A stretch of DNA of 64,000 nucleotides from Salegentibacter sp. (GTDB lineage: Bacteria > Bacteroidota > Bacteroidia > Flavobacteriales > Flavobacteriaceae): NCBI GenBank assembly GCA_017795085.1, contig CP051246.1:4466514-4530513 (forward strand), written 5' to 3'. Shown one piece after another: positions 52,701-61,360 of this stretch. Each line of letters opens with the position of its first letter. Positions within the stretch are counted from its first letter, which is position 1. The notes beneath the pieces were generated by a model. That model made no database searches. It was not told the DNA's origin and saw only the letters and a program-made list of their open reading frames with translations. Made by a program: the position numbers and the translations under genes.

Positions 52701-55700
52701 ATTCATTGCCAAATCCGTCAGAGAATTTTGGGGGGATAATGCGGGGTATAGACGCAACCAATTTTGAACAATCTAATGTTGAGTTTATCGAGTTTTGGGT
52801 GATGGACCCCTATATTTATGAAGAAAATACCGGACAAACCGGTGGGACTATAAATTTTAATCTCGGGAATATTTCTGAAGATGTGGTAAAAGATGGTCGC
52901 AAGCAGTACGAAAACGGCTTGCCGCGTGAAGGCGGAAACCGTAATACGGTAAATACAGATTTTGGTAAAGTCCCTTCAGATCAATCCTTGGTTTATGCTT
53001 TTGATACCGAGGGCCAGGAACGAGCCAACCAGGATGTAGGCTATAATGGATTAAGCGATGAACAGGAACGCCTGGAATTTCCTGATTTTTCTAATCTTGA
53101 TGACCCGGCAGCCGATAATTATGAATATTTTCTCGCAAGGGATGGAAGTATCTTAGAAAGGTATCATAATTATAATGGAGTAGAAGGCAATTCCCCCACG
53201 AATGTTGGCGATACCGACCGTGGAAATACTACCTTACCCACTACGGAAGATGTGAATCGGGATAACACAATGAACACCATAGATAGTTATTTTGAGTATG
53301 AAGTACCGTTTTTTCCTGGTATGAATCCTGAAAATAACCAATTTATTACCGATGAAAAGGAATTGAATGTTACCCTTAGAAATGGAGATCAATTGCCGGT
53401 GAGATGGGTGCAGTTTCAGGTGCCTATTTATGAGCCAACCGATACCCAGGGTGGAATTGCCGATTTTAGGGCTATTAGGTTTATGCGAATGTACATGACC
53501 GGTTTTGAAGATCCCACGCTTTTTCGGTTTGGAAGTATGGAGATGGTACGGGGAGATTATCGGCGCTATAATCAAAGTCTAAATGATGAGGATGCCATGC
53601 CAGAGAATTCAAATACACTTTTTGAAGTTTCGGCCGTAAATATTGAAGAAAATGAAAATCGCGAGCCTGTTCCTTATGTGCTACCGCCGGGAGTGGTAAG
53701 AGAAGAATTATTTGAAAACAATACCAATATTCGTCAGAACGAGCAGTCATTAGCTTTGCGGGCCTGCGATTTGGCGCCCCAGGATGCCCGGGCAGTTTAT
53801 AAAAACTTCCAATTGGATATGCGGCAGTATAAAAACCTGGAAATGTTTCTCCATGCTGAATCTTTACAGGGGCAAACCCCGTTAAAAGACAATCAGTTGG
53901 TGGCTTTTATCAGGATGGGAACCGATTTCACCGATAATTTTTATCAAATTGAAGTACCGCTAAGTCCAACTATGTTTGGTGCCCAAACTTCTGAAGAGAT
54001 TTGGCCTGAGGTAAACCGACTTGAGATTCCGCTGGAAATCTTACAGCGGGTAAAAACTTCAGTATTGGGAAATCCTAATTTAAGTACTGTTGAACTTAAT
54101 TTTTTTACTGAAAATCTTGATCCTGTCAATGCTGAGGATATTTATAATACCGATGAAACCCGGGTGGGAATTAAAGGAAACCCCAGTTTTGGAAATATTA
54201 GAATGTTGATGTTGGGTGTGAAAAATGGACTTGGGAAAAGCAGCATACAGGATTTATGCGGAGAGGTCTGGTTTAATGAATTGCGTTTAACCGATTTGGA
54301 TAATGAAGGAGGCTGGGCAGGTATTATAAATATGGATACCAACCTTGCTGATTTTGCTGATTTTGCCGCGACCGGAAGGCGAAGCACAGTTGGTTTTGGT
54401 ACCCTAGACCAGGGACCAAACCAGCGTAGCCGGGAAGATGTACAGCAATACGACATGGTAACTAATTTGAATATAGGGCAGCTTCTGCCCCAGAAATGGG
54501 GGGTGAATATTCCGGTTAATTATAGCCGTGGAGAAGAGTTGATAACACCAAAATACGATCAGGAATTTTTAGATGTAGAGTTGGAAACCCGGCTTCGGGA
54601 TATTATAGACCCGGTAGAGCGGGATCGGGTTAAAAAACAGTCGCAGGCCTACACCCGGAGGCAAAGTATAAATGTAATTGGCTTGCGAAAAGCACGTACC
54701 GGGGAGGCTAAACCAAAACCCTACGATATTGAAAATTTTAACTTTTCAGCTTCTTATAATCAAATAGATCATCGTGATTTTGAAATTGAAAATGGCCTTG
54801 ATCAAAATGTAAGGCTTGGGGGTACCTATGAATTCGGTTTTGAAAGTAAAGAAATTGAACCTTTTAAGAATATTTCTGTGTTAGACAGCAGTGATTATTT
54901 TTCAATATTTAAAGATTTTAATTTTAACCCGTTACCAAGCAGTATCACTGCAAGTTCGGAGATTTTCAGGCAATATAATGAGCAAAAATTCCGAAGCCTT
55001 GAGTTGAGTGATAATGATATTGGAATTCCAACACTATACCAGCGTAATTATTTGTTTGATTGGGAATATGCCATCAACTATAATTTAACCCGCGCGCTTA
55101 GCTTTAATTTTAGTGCTTCCAACAACCGAATGATTCGTAATTATTTAGATGAAGATGGTGAGCCCAACAATACTATTGGTTTATGGGACGATTTCTTTAA
55201 TATTGGAGAGCCTAATTTGCATTATCAAAGCCTGCAATTAAATTATGAGCTTCCGTTGGAAAAAATTCCTGCCCTTAGTTTTATAAAGGCTACTTATTCT
55301 TATACTGGTGATTTTCAGTGGCAGCGGGGCTCGCGTATTTACCAAAACCTGGAAGATATTCCTGATATTGGTAATTCCATTCAAAATTCCAATGCACATC
55401 AAATTAATGCCAATTTAGATTTACAAAAGCTTTACGATTATGTTGGCTTGGTTGAAAAAAGCGGTTCCGGAGGACAAAGTATTAAAGAAAGAAGCGCAGG
55501 AGTGCCTACTTTAGATGCTTCTGGTAATCGGGATGCCGAAAGTGGATCTTCGCAATCCCGAGCCAATAAAACGAGCAAAGGTTTTAATACCTTGGTAGAT
55601 CTTAGCACTTTTATAAAAAGAATTCAGATAAATTACCGACAGAATGAAGGTAGTTTTATGCCTGGGTATTTACCGAGTATAGGTTTTATGGGAAGTTTGA

Positions 55701-56926
55701 AGCCTACCACAGGTTTTACTTTTGGTTTGCAGGAAGATATAAGGTATATGGCAGCAAGACGTGGGTGGTTAACCCTTTTTCAGAATTTTAATCAGCAATA
55801 TTCAAGGGTGAAAAATGAACAGATGGACTTGCAGGCTTCTTTGGATATATTACCTGATCTTACGATAGATATTAGTGCTAATAGGAACTATGCGGAAACC
55901 TTTAATGAGAATTACCGCGTAGACCCAAATTCACTGGAATATCAGTCGCTTTCGCCGTTTACCTACGGAAACTTTAATACCTCAACCATTATGTTGCGTA
56001 GTGCCTTTAATCAAACTTCAGAAGAAAGTTCTGAGGCTTTTGAAAGCTTTAGGCAAAACAGGTTGACTATTGCCCGTAGGCTAGCTGCACGTCAGGGCCT
56101 GAATCCAGCCAATATTGATGATGAAGGTTATCCCGTAGGCTATGGTAAAACGAGCCAGGCAGTGTTATTGCCAGCTTTTATTTCAGCGTATACCGGGCGT
56201 GATGCTGAAGATGTGCCTTTGGGGGCTTTTAGGGATATGCCGCTTCCAAATTGGGATTTAAAATATACCGGATTAATGCGTTTGGGTTGGTTTAAAGATA
56301 AATTCAGAAGGTTTTCTATAAATCACGGTTATCAGTCAAATCACACGATCAATCAATTCCAGACCAATTTAGATTACGATCCTGAAAACCCGTTTGAAAC
56401 CAATCAAGCCGGTGATTTTAAGATTCCGGAATTGTATGCTAATATTGTTCTTACCGAATTATTTACCCCGCTTATACGAGTAGATTTTGAAACTAAAAAT
56501 GCAATTCAGTTGCTTACTGAAATAAGAAAAGATCGGGCGCTTTCTTTAAATTTTGATAATAATTTACTCACTGAAACCAGCGGAAATGAATACCGTATAG
56601 GGACTGGTTACCGGATAAAAGATTTAAAGATAGCTACCAGTATAGCGGGAGAAAATCGTATTTTAAGCAGTGATCTTAACCTGAAAGCCGATGTTTCTTT
56701 CCGTAGAAATAAAACTATAATTCGTTATTTGGATTTGGAAAGTAGTCAGGTGGTGGCGGGGCAGGATATCTGGGCAATTAATTTCACGGCCGATTATGCT
56801 ATTTCCAGAAACCTTACTGCTATTTTTTATTATGACCATAATTTTTCAGAATATGCCGTATCTACTGCTTTTCCGCAAACTACTATTCGCTCGGGAATTA
56901 CCATGCGCTATAATTTTGGAAATTAA
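49763..56926 (+). CDS. sprA: cell-surface protein SprA, type IX secretion translocon
   Basis: A 2387-residue outer-membrane protein with a TTG start, signal peptide (about 5-28, ending QVQAQE) and length normal for SprA, the giant barrel through which type IX secretion cargo leaves the cell. Typical segments are visible: the N-terminal PLILTPAEFEELM, DLLPGFYVDNSFFESIFGGSEINIVPQGSVEMDLGL, QFGKTRITGVFSEQKSE, ETRLRDIIDPVERDR, and the C-terminal strands ending TIRSGITMRYNFGN. It is intact over 7.1 kb. Flavobacteria need SprA for secretion of adhesins and gliding. It is followed by gcvH after 61 bp. Confidence 0.97.
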   Translation: MRHNYLKLSTSVFFTMVLYVMISSQVQAQETSTPQDTTRTAVDTGSVALPEPGDLASQYEYDPVLDRYIFTESVGDIQLSQPLILTPAEFEELMLAEDRREYFKQKGDALFGKKENAEEIQRDLLPGFYVDNSFFESIFGGSEINIVPQGSVEMDLGLLYTRQDNPAFSPRNRQNLTFDFDQRISLSLQGNVGERLGIIANYDTESTFDFQNQLKLDYTPSEDDIIRKIEVGNVNMPVNNALMQGAQSLFGFKTELQFGKTRITGVFSEQKSERRTVNVEGGSAVEEFERFALEYDQDRHFFLAHYFRDHYNEALKDYPFINSNIQIQRVQVWVTNRTNNIQNLQDTRNIVAIQDIGEADVENIGLNNPPAGFINQPAGSYPSNRNNDFNPLGISGTEESVLNQNIREMPRVQSGFGGVQVSEGQDYITLENARQLSPNEYTLNSQLGYISLNQRLSNDEILAVAFQYTVNGEVYQVGEFGNDGVNATSSIPNTGDEPNPQENVRANQNLVVKMLKSTIVNVEQPVWDLMMKNIYNLGGYDLEREDFRMNILYTDPQPLNYIKPADEGESPLPEDVAETPLLRVLNLDKLNNNNDPINGGDGFFDYVPGLTIDPENGNLIFTTVEPFGEYLFEKLSAGGNLDYENRETWNANQQEYVFKAMYETTKIQAEQEEAGKNKFQMKGRYKSAEVEGIPIGYNLPPGSVTVTAGGRVLQEGIDYVVDYELGRVRIIDDALLASDTPIRVNTENNALFGQQTKRFTGINVEHQFNENFLVGATYLNLKERPLTQKANYSYEPLNNSIFGLNLNYSTEVPFFTRLVNKLPNIDTDVESNFSVTGEFAYLQPGAPNINDFEGRTTTYVDDFEAAQTSIDINTPLSWELSSVPVGFGGELANGDLSSGYKRAKMAWYTIDPVFYSRNRPDGITDSDLSSYASRRVSLNEIFPNTDVVQGQPQVVYTMDVAYTPDERGPYNFNPAASGGNSLPNPSENFGGIMRGIDATNFEQSNVEFIEFWVMDPYIYEENTGQTGGTINFNLGNISEDVVKDGRKQYENGLPREGGNRNTVNTDFGKVPSDQSLVYAFDTEGQERANQDVGYNGLSDEQERLEFPDFSNLDDPAADNYEYFLARDGSILERYHNYNGVEGNSPTNVGDTDRGNTTLPTTEDVNRDNTMNTIDSYFEYEVPFFPGMNPENNQFITDEKELNVTLRNGDQLPVRWVQFQVPIYEPTDTQGGIADFRAIRFMRMYMTGFEDPTLFRFGSMEMVRGDYRRYNQSLNDEDAMPENSNTLFEVSAVNIEENENREPVPYVLPPGVVREELFENNTNIRQNEQSLALRACDLAPQDARAVYKNFQLDMRQYKNLEMFLHAESLQGQTPLKDNQLVAFIRMGTDFTDNFYQIEVPLSPTMFGAQTSEEIWPEVNRLEIPLEILQRVKTSVLGNPNLSTVELNFFTENLDPVNAEDIYNTDETRVGIKGNPSFGNIRMLMLGVKNGLGKSSIQDLCGEVWFNELRLTDLDNEGGWAGIINMDTNLADFADFAATGRRSTVGFGTLDQGPNQRSREDVQQYDMVTNLNIGQLLPQKWGVNIPVNYSRGEELITPKYDQEFLDVELETRLRDIIDPVERDRVKKQSQAYTRRQSINVIGLRKARTGEAKPKPYDIENFNFSASYNQIDHRDFEIENGLDQNVRLGGTYEFGFESKEIEPFKNISVLDSSDYFSIFKDFNFNPLPSSITASSEIFRQYNEQKFRSLELSDNDIGIPTLYQRNYLFDWEYAINYNLTRALSFNFSASNNRMIRNYLDEDGEPNNTIGLWDDFFNIGEPNLHYQSLQLNYELPLEKIPALSFIKATYSYTGDFQWQRGSRIYQNLEDIPDIGNSIQNSNAHQINANLDLQKLYDYVGLVEKSGSGGQSIKERSAGVPTLDASGNRDAESGSSQSRANKTSKGFNTLVDLSTFIKRIQINYRQNEGSFMPGYLPSIGFMGSLKPTTGFTFGLQEDIRYMAARRGWLTLFQNFNQQYSRVKNEQMDLQASLDILPDLTIDISANRNYAETFNENYRVDPNSLEYQSLSPFTYGNFNTSTIMLRSAFNQTSEESSEAFESFRQNRLTIARRLAARQGLNPANIDDEGYPVGYGKTSQAVLLPAFISAYTGRDAEDVPLGAFRDMPLPNWDLKYTGLMRLGWFKDKFRRFSINHGYQSNHTINQFQTNLDYDPENPFETNQAGDFKIPELYANIVLTELFTPLIRVDFETKNAIQLLTEIRKDRALSLNFDNNLLTETSGNEYRIGTGYRIKDLKIATSIAGENRILSSDLNLKADVSFRRNKTIIRYLDLESSQVVAGQDIWAINFTADYAISRNLTAIFYYDHNFSEYAVSTAFPQTTIRSGITMRYNFGN

Positions 56927-56936
56927 ACAAACCCGG

Positions 56937-56967
56937 TTTGAACAATTGCCCGAAAAAATTACCTTTG
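56937..56967 (+). promoter_or_regulatory. gcvH promoter
   Basis: TTTG (56937-56940), 19-bp spacer, TACCTTTG (56960-56967): a full match to the Bacteroidota consensus, 20 bp before the gcvH ATG. Confidence 0.75.
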
Positions 56968-56987
56968 CGCTTATATAAACCGAAATT

Positions 56988-57368
56988 ATGAATGTTCCTC
57001 AAGATTTAAAGTACACCAAAGACCACGAGTGGATTAAGGTTGAAGATGACACCGTAACAGTTGGTATCACCGATTTTGCCCAGGGAGAACTAGGAGATAT
57101 TGTTTACGTTGAAGTCGATAGCCTTGATGAAGCTCTTGAACGAGAAGAGGTTTTTGGTACTGTAGAAGCGGTAAAAACCGTTTCGGATTTATTTTTGCCG
57201 GTTTCGGGCGAAATCATTGAATTTAATGAAAGCCTGGAAGATGAGCCCGAAAAGGTGAATAACGACCCCTATGGTGAAGGTTGGATGGTTAAGATTAAAC
57301 TTTCTGATGCCGGCGAATTGGATGATTTGTTATCTCCTGAAGAATATAAAGAAATTATTGGCGGCTAA
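56988..57368 (+). CDS. gcvH: glycine cleavage system H protein
   Basis: A 126-residue lipoyl carrier. The lipoyl lysine is K63 in FGTVEAVKTVSDLF; the start KYTKDHEWIKVEDDTVTVGITDFAQGELGDIVYVE and end EGWMVKIKLSDAGELDDLLSPEEY are typical. It carries the aminomethyl intermediate between the P and T proteins. Its place next to sprA is a conserved flavobacterial gene order rather than a functional link that I can explain. Its last 11 bp overlap the vanZ-like gene. Confidence 0.97.
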   Translation: MNVPQDLKYTKDHEWIKVEDDTVTVGITDFAQGELGDIVYVEVDSLDEALEREEVFGTVEAVKTVSDLFLPVSGEIIEFNESLEDEPEKVNNDPYGEGWMVKIKLSDAGELDDLLSPEEYKEIIGG

Positions 57369-57762
57369 ATTACTTTTAATAGTAGCAAGTGTTTACACAG
57401 GTTTTCTTACCTTGACTTCTCTTATTAAAATAGGAAAAATAAGTGTTGGCGAGTTTAACCCCACCGATAAGCTCTTGCATTTTGCAGCTTATTTTGGGCT
57501 GGTATTGATCTGGCAACTGTATTTTATATTTCGCGAAGATAAAATAGGAAAATTTAAGCCTAATTTATTTAAAGTCTTGTTAGGTTCTTTAGCTTTTGGT
57601 ATATTTATTGAGGTTTTACAAGGGCTGTTTACCACATACCGCACACCCGATTGGAATGATGTTTTAGCTAATTCTTTTGGGGCAGGTACAGCGGCAATCT
57701 TGTTTTTTGTTTTTAAAAACAATTTGCAAAGGTTAAAAACCAAGATTAATTTAATTTTTTAG
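57358..57762 (+). CDS. VanZ family membrane protein
   Basis: A protein of about 134 residues with four hydrophobic segments (LLLIVASVYTGFLTLTSLI; LLHFAAYFGLVLIWQLYFIF; VLLGSLAFGIFIEVLQGLF; FGAGTAAILFFVF) and the DKLLHF…IEVLQ…R..DWNDVLANSFGA motif of VanZ-like proteins. The frame opens further upstream inside gcvH, but the TTG at 57358 gives the usual short N terminus before the first helix and an 11-bp overlap. The function of the family outside glycopeptide resistance is unclear. Confidence 0.85.
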   Translation: MAAKLLLIVASVYTGFLTLTSLIKIGKISVGEFNPTDKLLHFAAYFGLVLIWQLYFIFREDKIGKFKPNLFKVLLGSLAFGIFIEVLQGLFTTYRTPDWNDVLANSFGAGTAAILFFVFKNNLQRLKTKINLIF

Positions 57763-57806
57763 AAAAAATATTTATTTTAGCAATCCTTTAATAACTAAAA
57801 CTCATT

Positions 57807-58529
57807 ATGCAACCTAAAAAGAATCCTAAAGCAGACTTAACCAAAAAGAGTGTTCTCTTTTTACAATTAGGTCTTATTTTAGTTCTATTTGTCACTTGGC
57901 AGGCGATAGAATGGAAAACTTATGATAAAGAGGATATAGATACCGGACAGGTAAATATGGATGATCTGGATGATGAAGAAATCCCGATTACCGAAATGCA
58001 AAATACGCCACCGCCACCGCCACCGCCACCTCCGGCACCGGAAATTATTGAAGTAATTGAAGATGATGAGGAAATTGAGGAGGATGAAATTGAATCTACC
58101 GAAACTAATATGGAAGAGATTGTTGAGGTAGAAGAGGTGGTTGAAGCTCCTGCTGAAGAAACAGTAGAAGATGTGCCTTTCTCTGTAATTGAAGATGTGC
58201 CAATTTTCCCCGGCTGTGAAGGTCTTGCTAATAATGAAGAGCGGAAACAATGTATGAGTAAGAAAATTCAGCAGTTTGTAAACCGTGAATTTAATAAAGA
58301 TCTTGGTTCAGAGCTTGGCTTGTCAGGAATTAACCGGGTAATTGTTCAATTTAAAATTGATGAAACCGGTAAGATTGTAGATATTAAATCCCGTGCGCCA
58401 CACCCAAGATTAGAGCGGGAAGCTGCCAGAGTAATTGATAAATTACCTGATATGACTCCCGGTAAGCAACGTGGTAAAGAAGTAGGAGTAATGTACTCCC
58501 TGCCTATTGTTTTTCAGGTACAGGACTAA
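57807..58529 (+). CDS. tonB: energy transducer TonB
   Basis: A 240-residue TonB: N-terminal membrane anchor (about 16-33, VLFLQLGLILVLFVTWQA), periplasmic linker with nine consecutive prolines (NTPPPPPPPPPAPEI) and a long acidic E/V-rich stretch, and a C-terminal domain (about 135-240, PVFPGCEG-like DVPIFPGCEGLANNEERKQ, then GINRVIVQFKIDETGKIVDI and MTPGKQRGKEVGVMYSLPI). It passes proton-motive energy to outer-membrane receptors. The poly-Pro stretch is a CCACCG repeat. A strong terminator follows. Confidence 0.95.
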   Translation: MQPKKNPKADLTKKSVLFLQLGLILVLFVTWQAIEWKTYDKEDIDTGQVNMDDLDDEEIPITEMQNTPPPPPPPPPAPEIIEVIEDDEEIEEDEIESTETNMEEIVEVEEVVEAPAEETVEDVPFSVIEDVPIFPGCEGLANNEERKQCMSKKIQQFVNREFNKDLGSELGLSGINRVIVQFKIDETGKIVDIKSRAPHPRLEREAARVIDKLPDMTPGKQRGKEVGVMYSLPIVFQVQD

Positions 58530-58550
58530 TAAAATTACTTGCATAGCATG

Positions 58551-58578
58551 AAAATCCCGGTAATTACCGGGATTTTTT
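58551..58578 (+). terminator. terminator after tonB
   Basis: AAAATCCCGGTAATTACCGGGATTTT is an almost perfect palindrome followed by TT. Confidence 0.9.
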
Positions 58579-59926
58579 GTTTCTATTTGTTGAAAAAATG
58601 TATATTTCAGGTGTTAATTAACCTGCCAGGTCTTCTATGAAGTCTAAATTACTTCTTTTAATAATTTTCCTCTCTATTTACCCGGTTTGCAGTCAGGCTC
58701 AAAACTCCTTTGAGGTTTATCCGTGTTTTCCTGAATGTGAAGGAATAAATTATGATGGTCAGGTCAATTGTTTTTACAATCAATTAACTGCTTTTGTTGA
58801 AAATAATTTCAAATTACCTCAGGTAGCAATAGCAGAAGAATATAAAGGCAGGATTAACGTAATTTTTACTGTAGATGAGGTAGGGGAGTTTCGGTGATAT
58901 ACATTAACGCGGCTTATAAGGAGTTAAAGAAAGAGGTGGAGCGATTGTTCAAAAACCTTCCAACTGTGAAAAGCGCTACCTATAATGCCCGTCCGGTTAA
59001 AATGAGGTTTAAATTAAATATTGATATTCCTTTAAATGTAGTGGTTCACGAAGTTAATTCCGAAGGGGATATTGCTCAAAAATCCATGTTAGAAAATAGG
59101 TAAAAGCAAGTTTCAAATCCGTTAACCGAAGAATATGAAAAAATTAAATCGAAAGCGTTTACTAAAAAGTCTTATCGTAGTAATATAAATATACCTCTTA
59201 GCCACGAGAATATTATTCGCGTTTTGATGCGGCTTTTAATAAAATCGGAACCAATACACACGCGGCTTCAAAGCCTTTACTTTTTAAAGAAGTGAATAGA
59301 TATTTTGATTGTGAAGCTGCTGAATCCAAAATGCTAAAACCTGCTAGTTCCTGGTTGGGGCGTAAATTGTGGAACGAGCATCTTATTCAGTTCGAAACCG
59401 ATGACTATTGGTTCAGTATTGATTTTGCAGTAGATTTTGCAACTGGGGAAAGATTTTCAGCAAACCGAACACGAGTTTACTTATAATAACACCCGGGCGG
59501 CCATTATTCGGGGCAGGCTGGGGAAAAACTTGAATTTTTATTCCGTGATTTATGAAAGCCAGGGGCGCTTTGCTGAATATTACAATCGTTATGCCGAATC
59601 TATCAAGCCTGATGGGGAAACCCTGCAATAATTCCCGCTCGCGGAATTGCGAAACCCTTTATGGATGGCGGTTACGATTATCCGTTAGCTGAAGGCTATT
59701 TGTCGTATTCGCCCGGTAAATATTTTAATATCCAATTTGGCCATGGCAAGAATTTTATTGGTGACGGATATCGTTCGTTATTAATGAGTGATAATGCTTC
59801 ACCTTATCCCTATTTTAAATTAAACACTACCTTCTGGAAGTTAAAATACACCAATACCTGGATGTCATTGCGTGATGTTAAGCCTGAAGTAACTGCAGAT
59901 GACTCTTTTCGAACTAAATATATGGT

Positions 59927-59946
59927 CAATCATTATCAATCATTAT
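59927..59946 (+). repeat. 10-bp tandem duplication inside the pseudogene
   Basis: CAATCATTAT occurs twice in a row. Removing one copy restores the reading KYMVNHYLSYNVTKR across the site; with both copies the frame ends shortly after. Confidence 0.85.
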
Positions 59947-60050
59947 TTGAGTTATAATGTCACGAAACGCTTAAACCTTGGTTTTTTTGAATCGGTGATG
60001 TGGCAAAACGATAATAATCGTGGGTTTGATGTTAATTATTTAAATCCGGT

Positions 60051-61360
60051 CATTAATGGGTATTTAAAACCCATTGATTTTCAACTGTTTAATTTGCAGT
60101 TCTTTGACATTCTTGTAATCATATTTTGTAAGTATCTCTTTAACAGGTGTTTTATCCAGTAGAGATATGCTCATAATTTGTAATATTTCGTATATCCTTC
60201 GGTCTACCTTAAAGGTGTTCCCAACGATAGCCACGAGACAATATGCAATTACTGCACAGTATATTTGTATTTTCACGGCATTCATTGAAGTGCCCCAAAA
60301 GGATTTTATCTTCAAGTGTTGTTTCATCCATTTAAAAAACAGTTCGACTTCCCATCGCTTCTTGTATAACATCGAAATATCGGTGGCTTTGAGCTCCATA
60401 TTGTTGGTCAGAAAAACAAGTTGTTTTTGGGTTTCTTGGTCAAAATACTTGATACGCCTAAGCTTTTCTGGGTAGTTTTTTCCAGAGTAATATCCTTCGA
60501 GTTTTCCAATTTGATCGTGCTTTACCCCAGCCGTCTTGTCCGTCTTTTTTGAATACATCCTCTTGAAGCGCATGTTTGTCTTGGCCCTGGTCACGAAAAA
60601 ACTATCTTGAAGATGCATTGAGTAGAGTCTTGAAAAATCGACATATGCCTTATCGACTATGTAAAAACTTCCTTTTTCATATGGAATAATATCTAGGATA
60701 TTAACATCATGAAGACTTGCCTTTGATATGTGAAGAAAGCTGGGGATGGCCCTTTTTACGTCAAATGCGGTATGGAGTTTTATTCCCCCTTTTGCTTTCC
60801 TGAACTCAGCCCACCAAAATACGCTCAAGCAAAGATCTATTGTCGAGGAATCCAAAGCGTAAACGTTGCCCTCGACTTCGACCTCAAAATCTTTTTGGTA
60901 ACAGCTCTTCTTGGCCCGGTCAATTAGGACATAAGCGAATTCCTCAAAAATTTTATAATTGCGTTTTTGGTTTGCCTTACCAAAATTGCGCCGGGTAACG
61001 GTAGTCCCAAAACCTAAATGATAAAACTTCGATTGATGAGCTTCAAGGCTTACCATAAGGTCCCGCATGCTGTCCCTTGCTGTCAATTGTCCAAAAACCA
61101 TACAGAGCATCTGGTTCCAACAAGTAAAAGATCTAACATATTTATTGCCTTCATGTTTTGAAACGATACGGTCAAAGACCCTACGCGGCAGAAATTCGGT
61201 AAGCTGTGCAAAAATATATTTTCCTTGGTTCATTGCTTTTTGTTTTAAATCACAAAAATCCAATTTCCCAATTCAAATCGTCACGGGGTCAAAACTCCCC
61301 GTAAATATGATATATAAAGAATTTCAAAGAACTATTTTTATTTTTTAGTACCCACTAGTG
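60051..61360 (-). mobile_element. IS4-family insertion sequence inside the pseudogene, with 9-bp target duplication
   Basis: A 1310-bp element with one transposase on the minus strand. The left end CATTAATGGGTA and the reverse complement of the right end CACTAGTGGGTA match at 10 of 12. The flanks are exact 9-bp direct repeats AAATCCGGT (60042-60050 and 61361-61369). Removing the element and one repeat rejoins the host frame as NPVIFYRVIEF. Confidence 0.9.
60064..61233 (-). CDS. IS4 family transposase with DUF4372 N-terminal domain
   Basis: A transposase of about 389 residues. The N terminus MNQGKYIFAQLTEFLPRR is the DUF4372 start, so ATG 61233 is preferred to the upstream ATG at 61263. The catalytic core has D in YALDSSTIDL, D in FYIVDKAYVDFSRLY and the Y-2-R-3-E-6-K signature YKKRWEVELFFKWMK. 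The frame is intact although the interrupted gene is dead, so the IS may still be active. Confidence 0.93.
   Translation of the reverse strand: MNQGKYIFAQLTEFLPRRVFDRIVSKHEGNKYVRSFTCWNQMLCMVFGQLTARDSMRDLMVSLEAHQSKFYHLGFGTTVTRRNFGKANQKRNYKIFEEFAYVLIDRAKKSCYQKDFEVEVEGNVYALDSSTIDLCLSVFWWAEFRKAKGGIKLHTAFDVKRAIPSFLHISKASLHDVNILDIIPYEKGSFYIVDKAYVDFSRLYSMHLQDSFFVTRAKTNMRFKRMYSKKTDKTAGVKHDQIGKLEGYYSGKNYPEKLRRIKYFDQETQKQLVFLTNNMELKATDISMLYKKRWEVELFFKWMKQHLKIKSFWGTSMNAVKIQIYCAVIAYCLVAIVGNTFKVDRRIYEILQIMSISLLDKTPVKEILTKYDYKNVKELQIKQLKINGF

Noticed and set aside
57271..57357. Long N-terminal extension of the VanZ-like protein inside gcvH
   Set aside because: The added 29 residues are a shifted reading of the gcvH C terminus; the TTG at 57358 gives the normal start before the first membrane helix.
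58009..58038. CCACCG repeats in tonB
   Set aside because: They code for the usual TonB proline spacer. They are in frame and expected.
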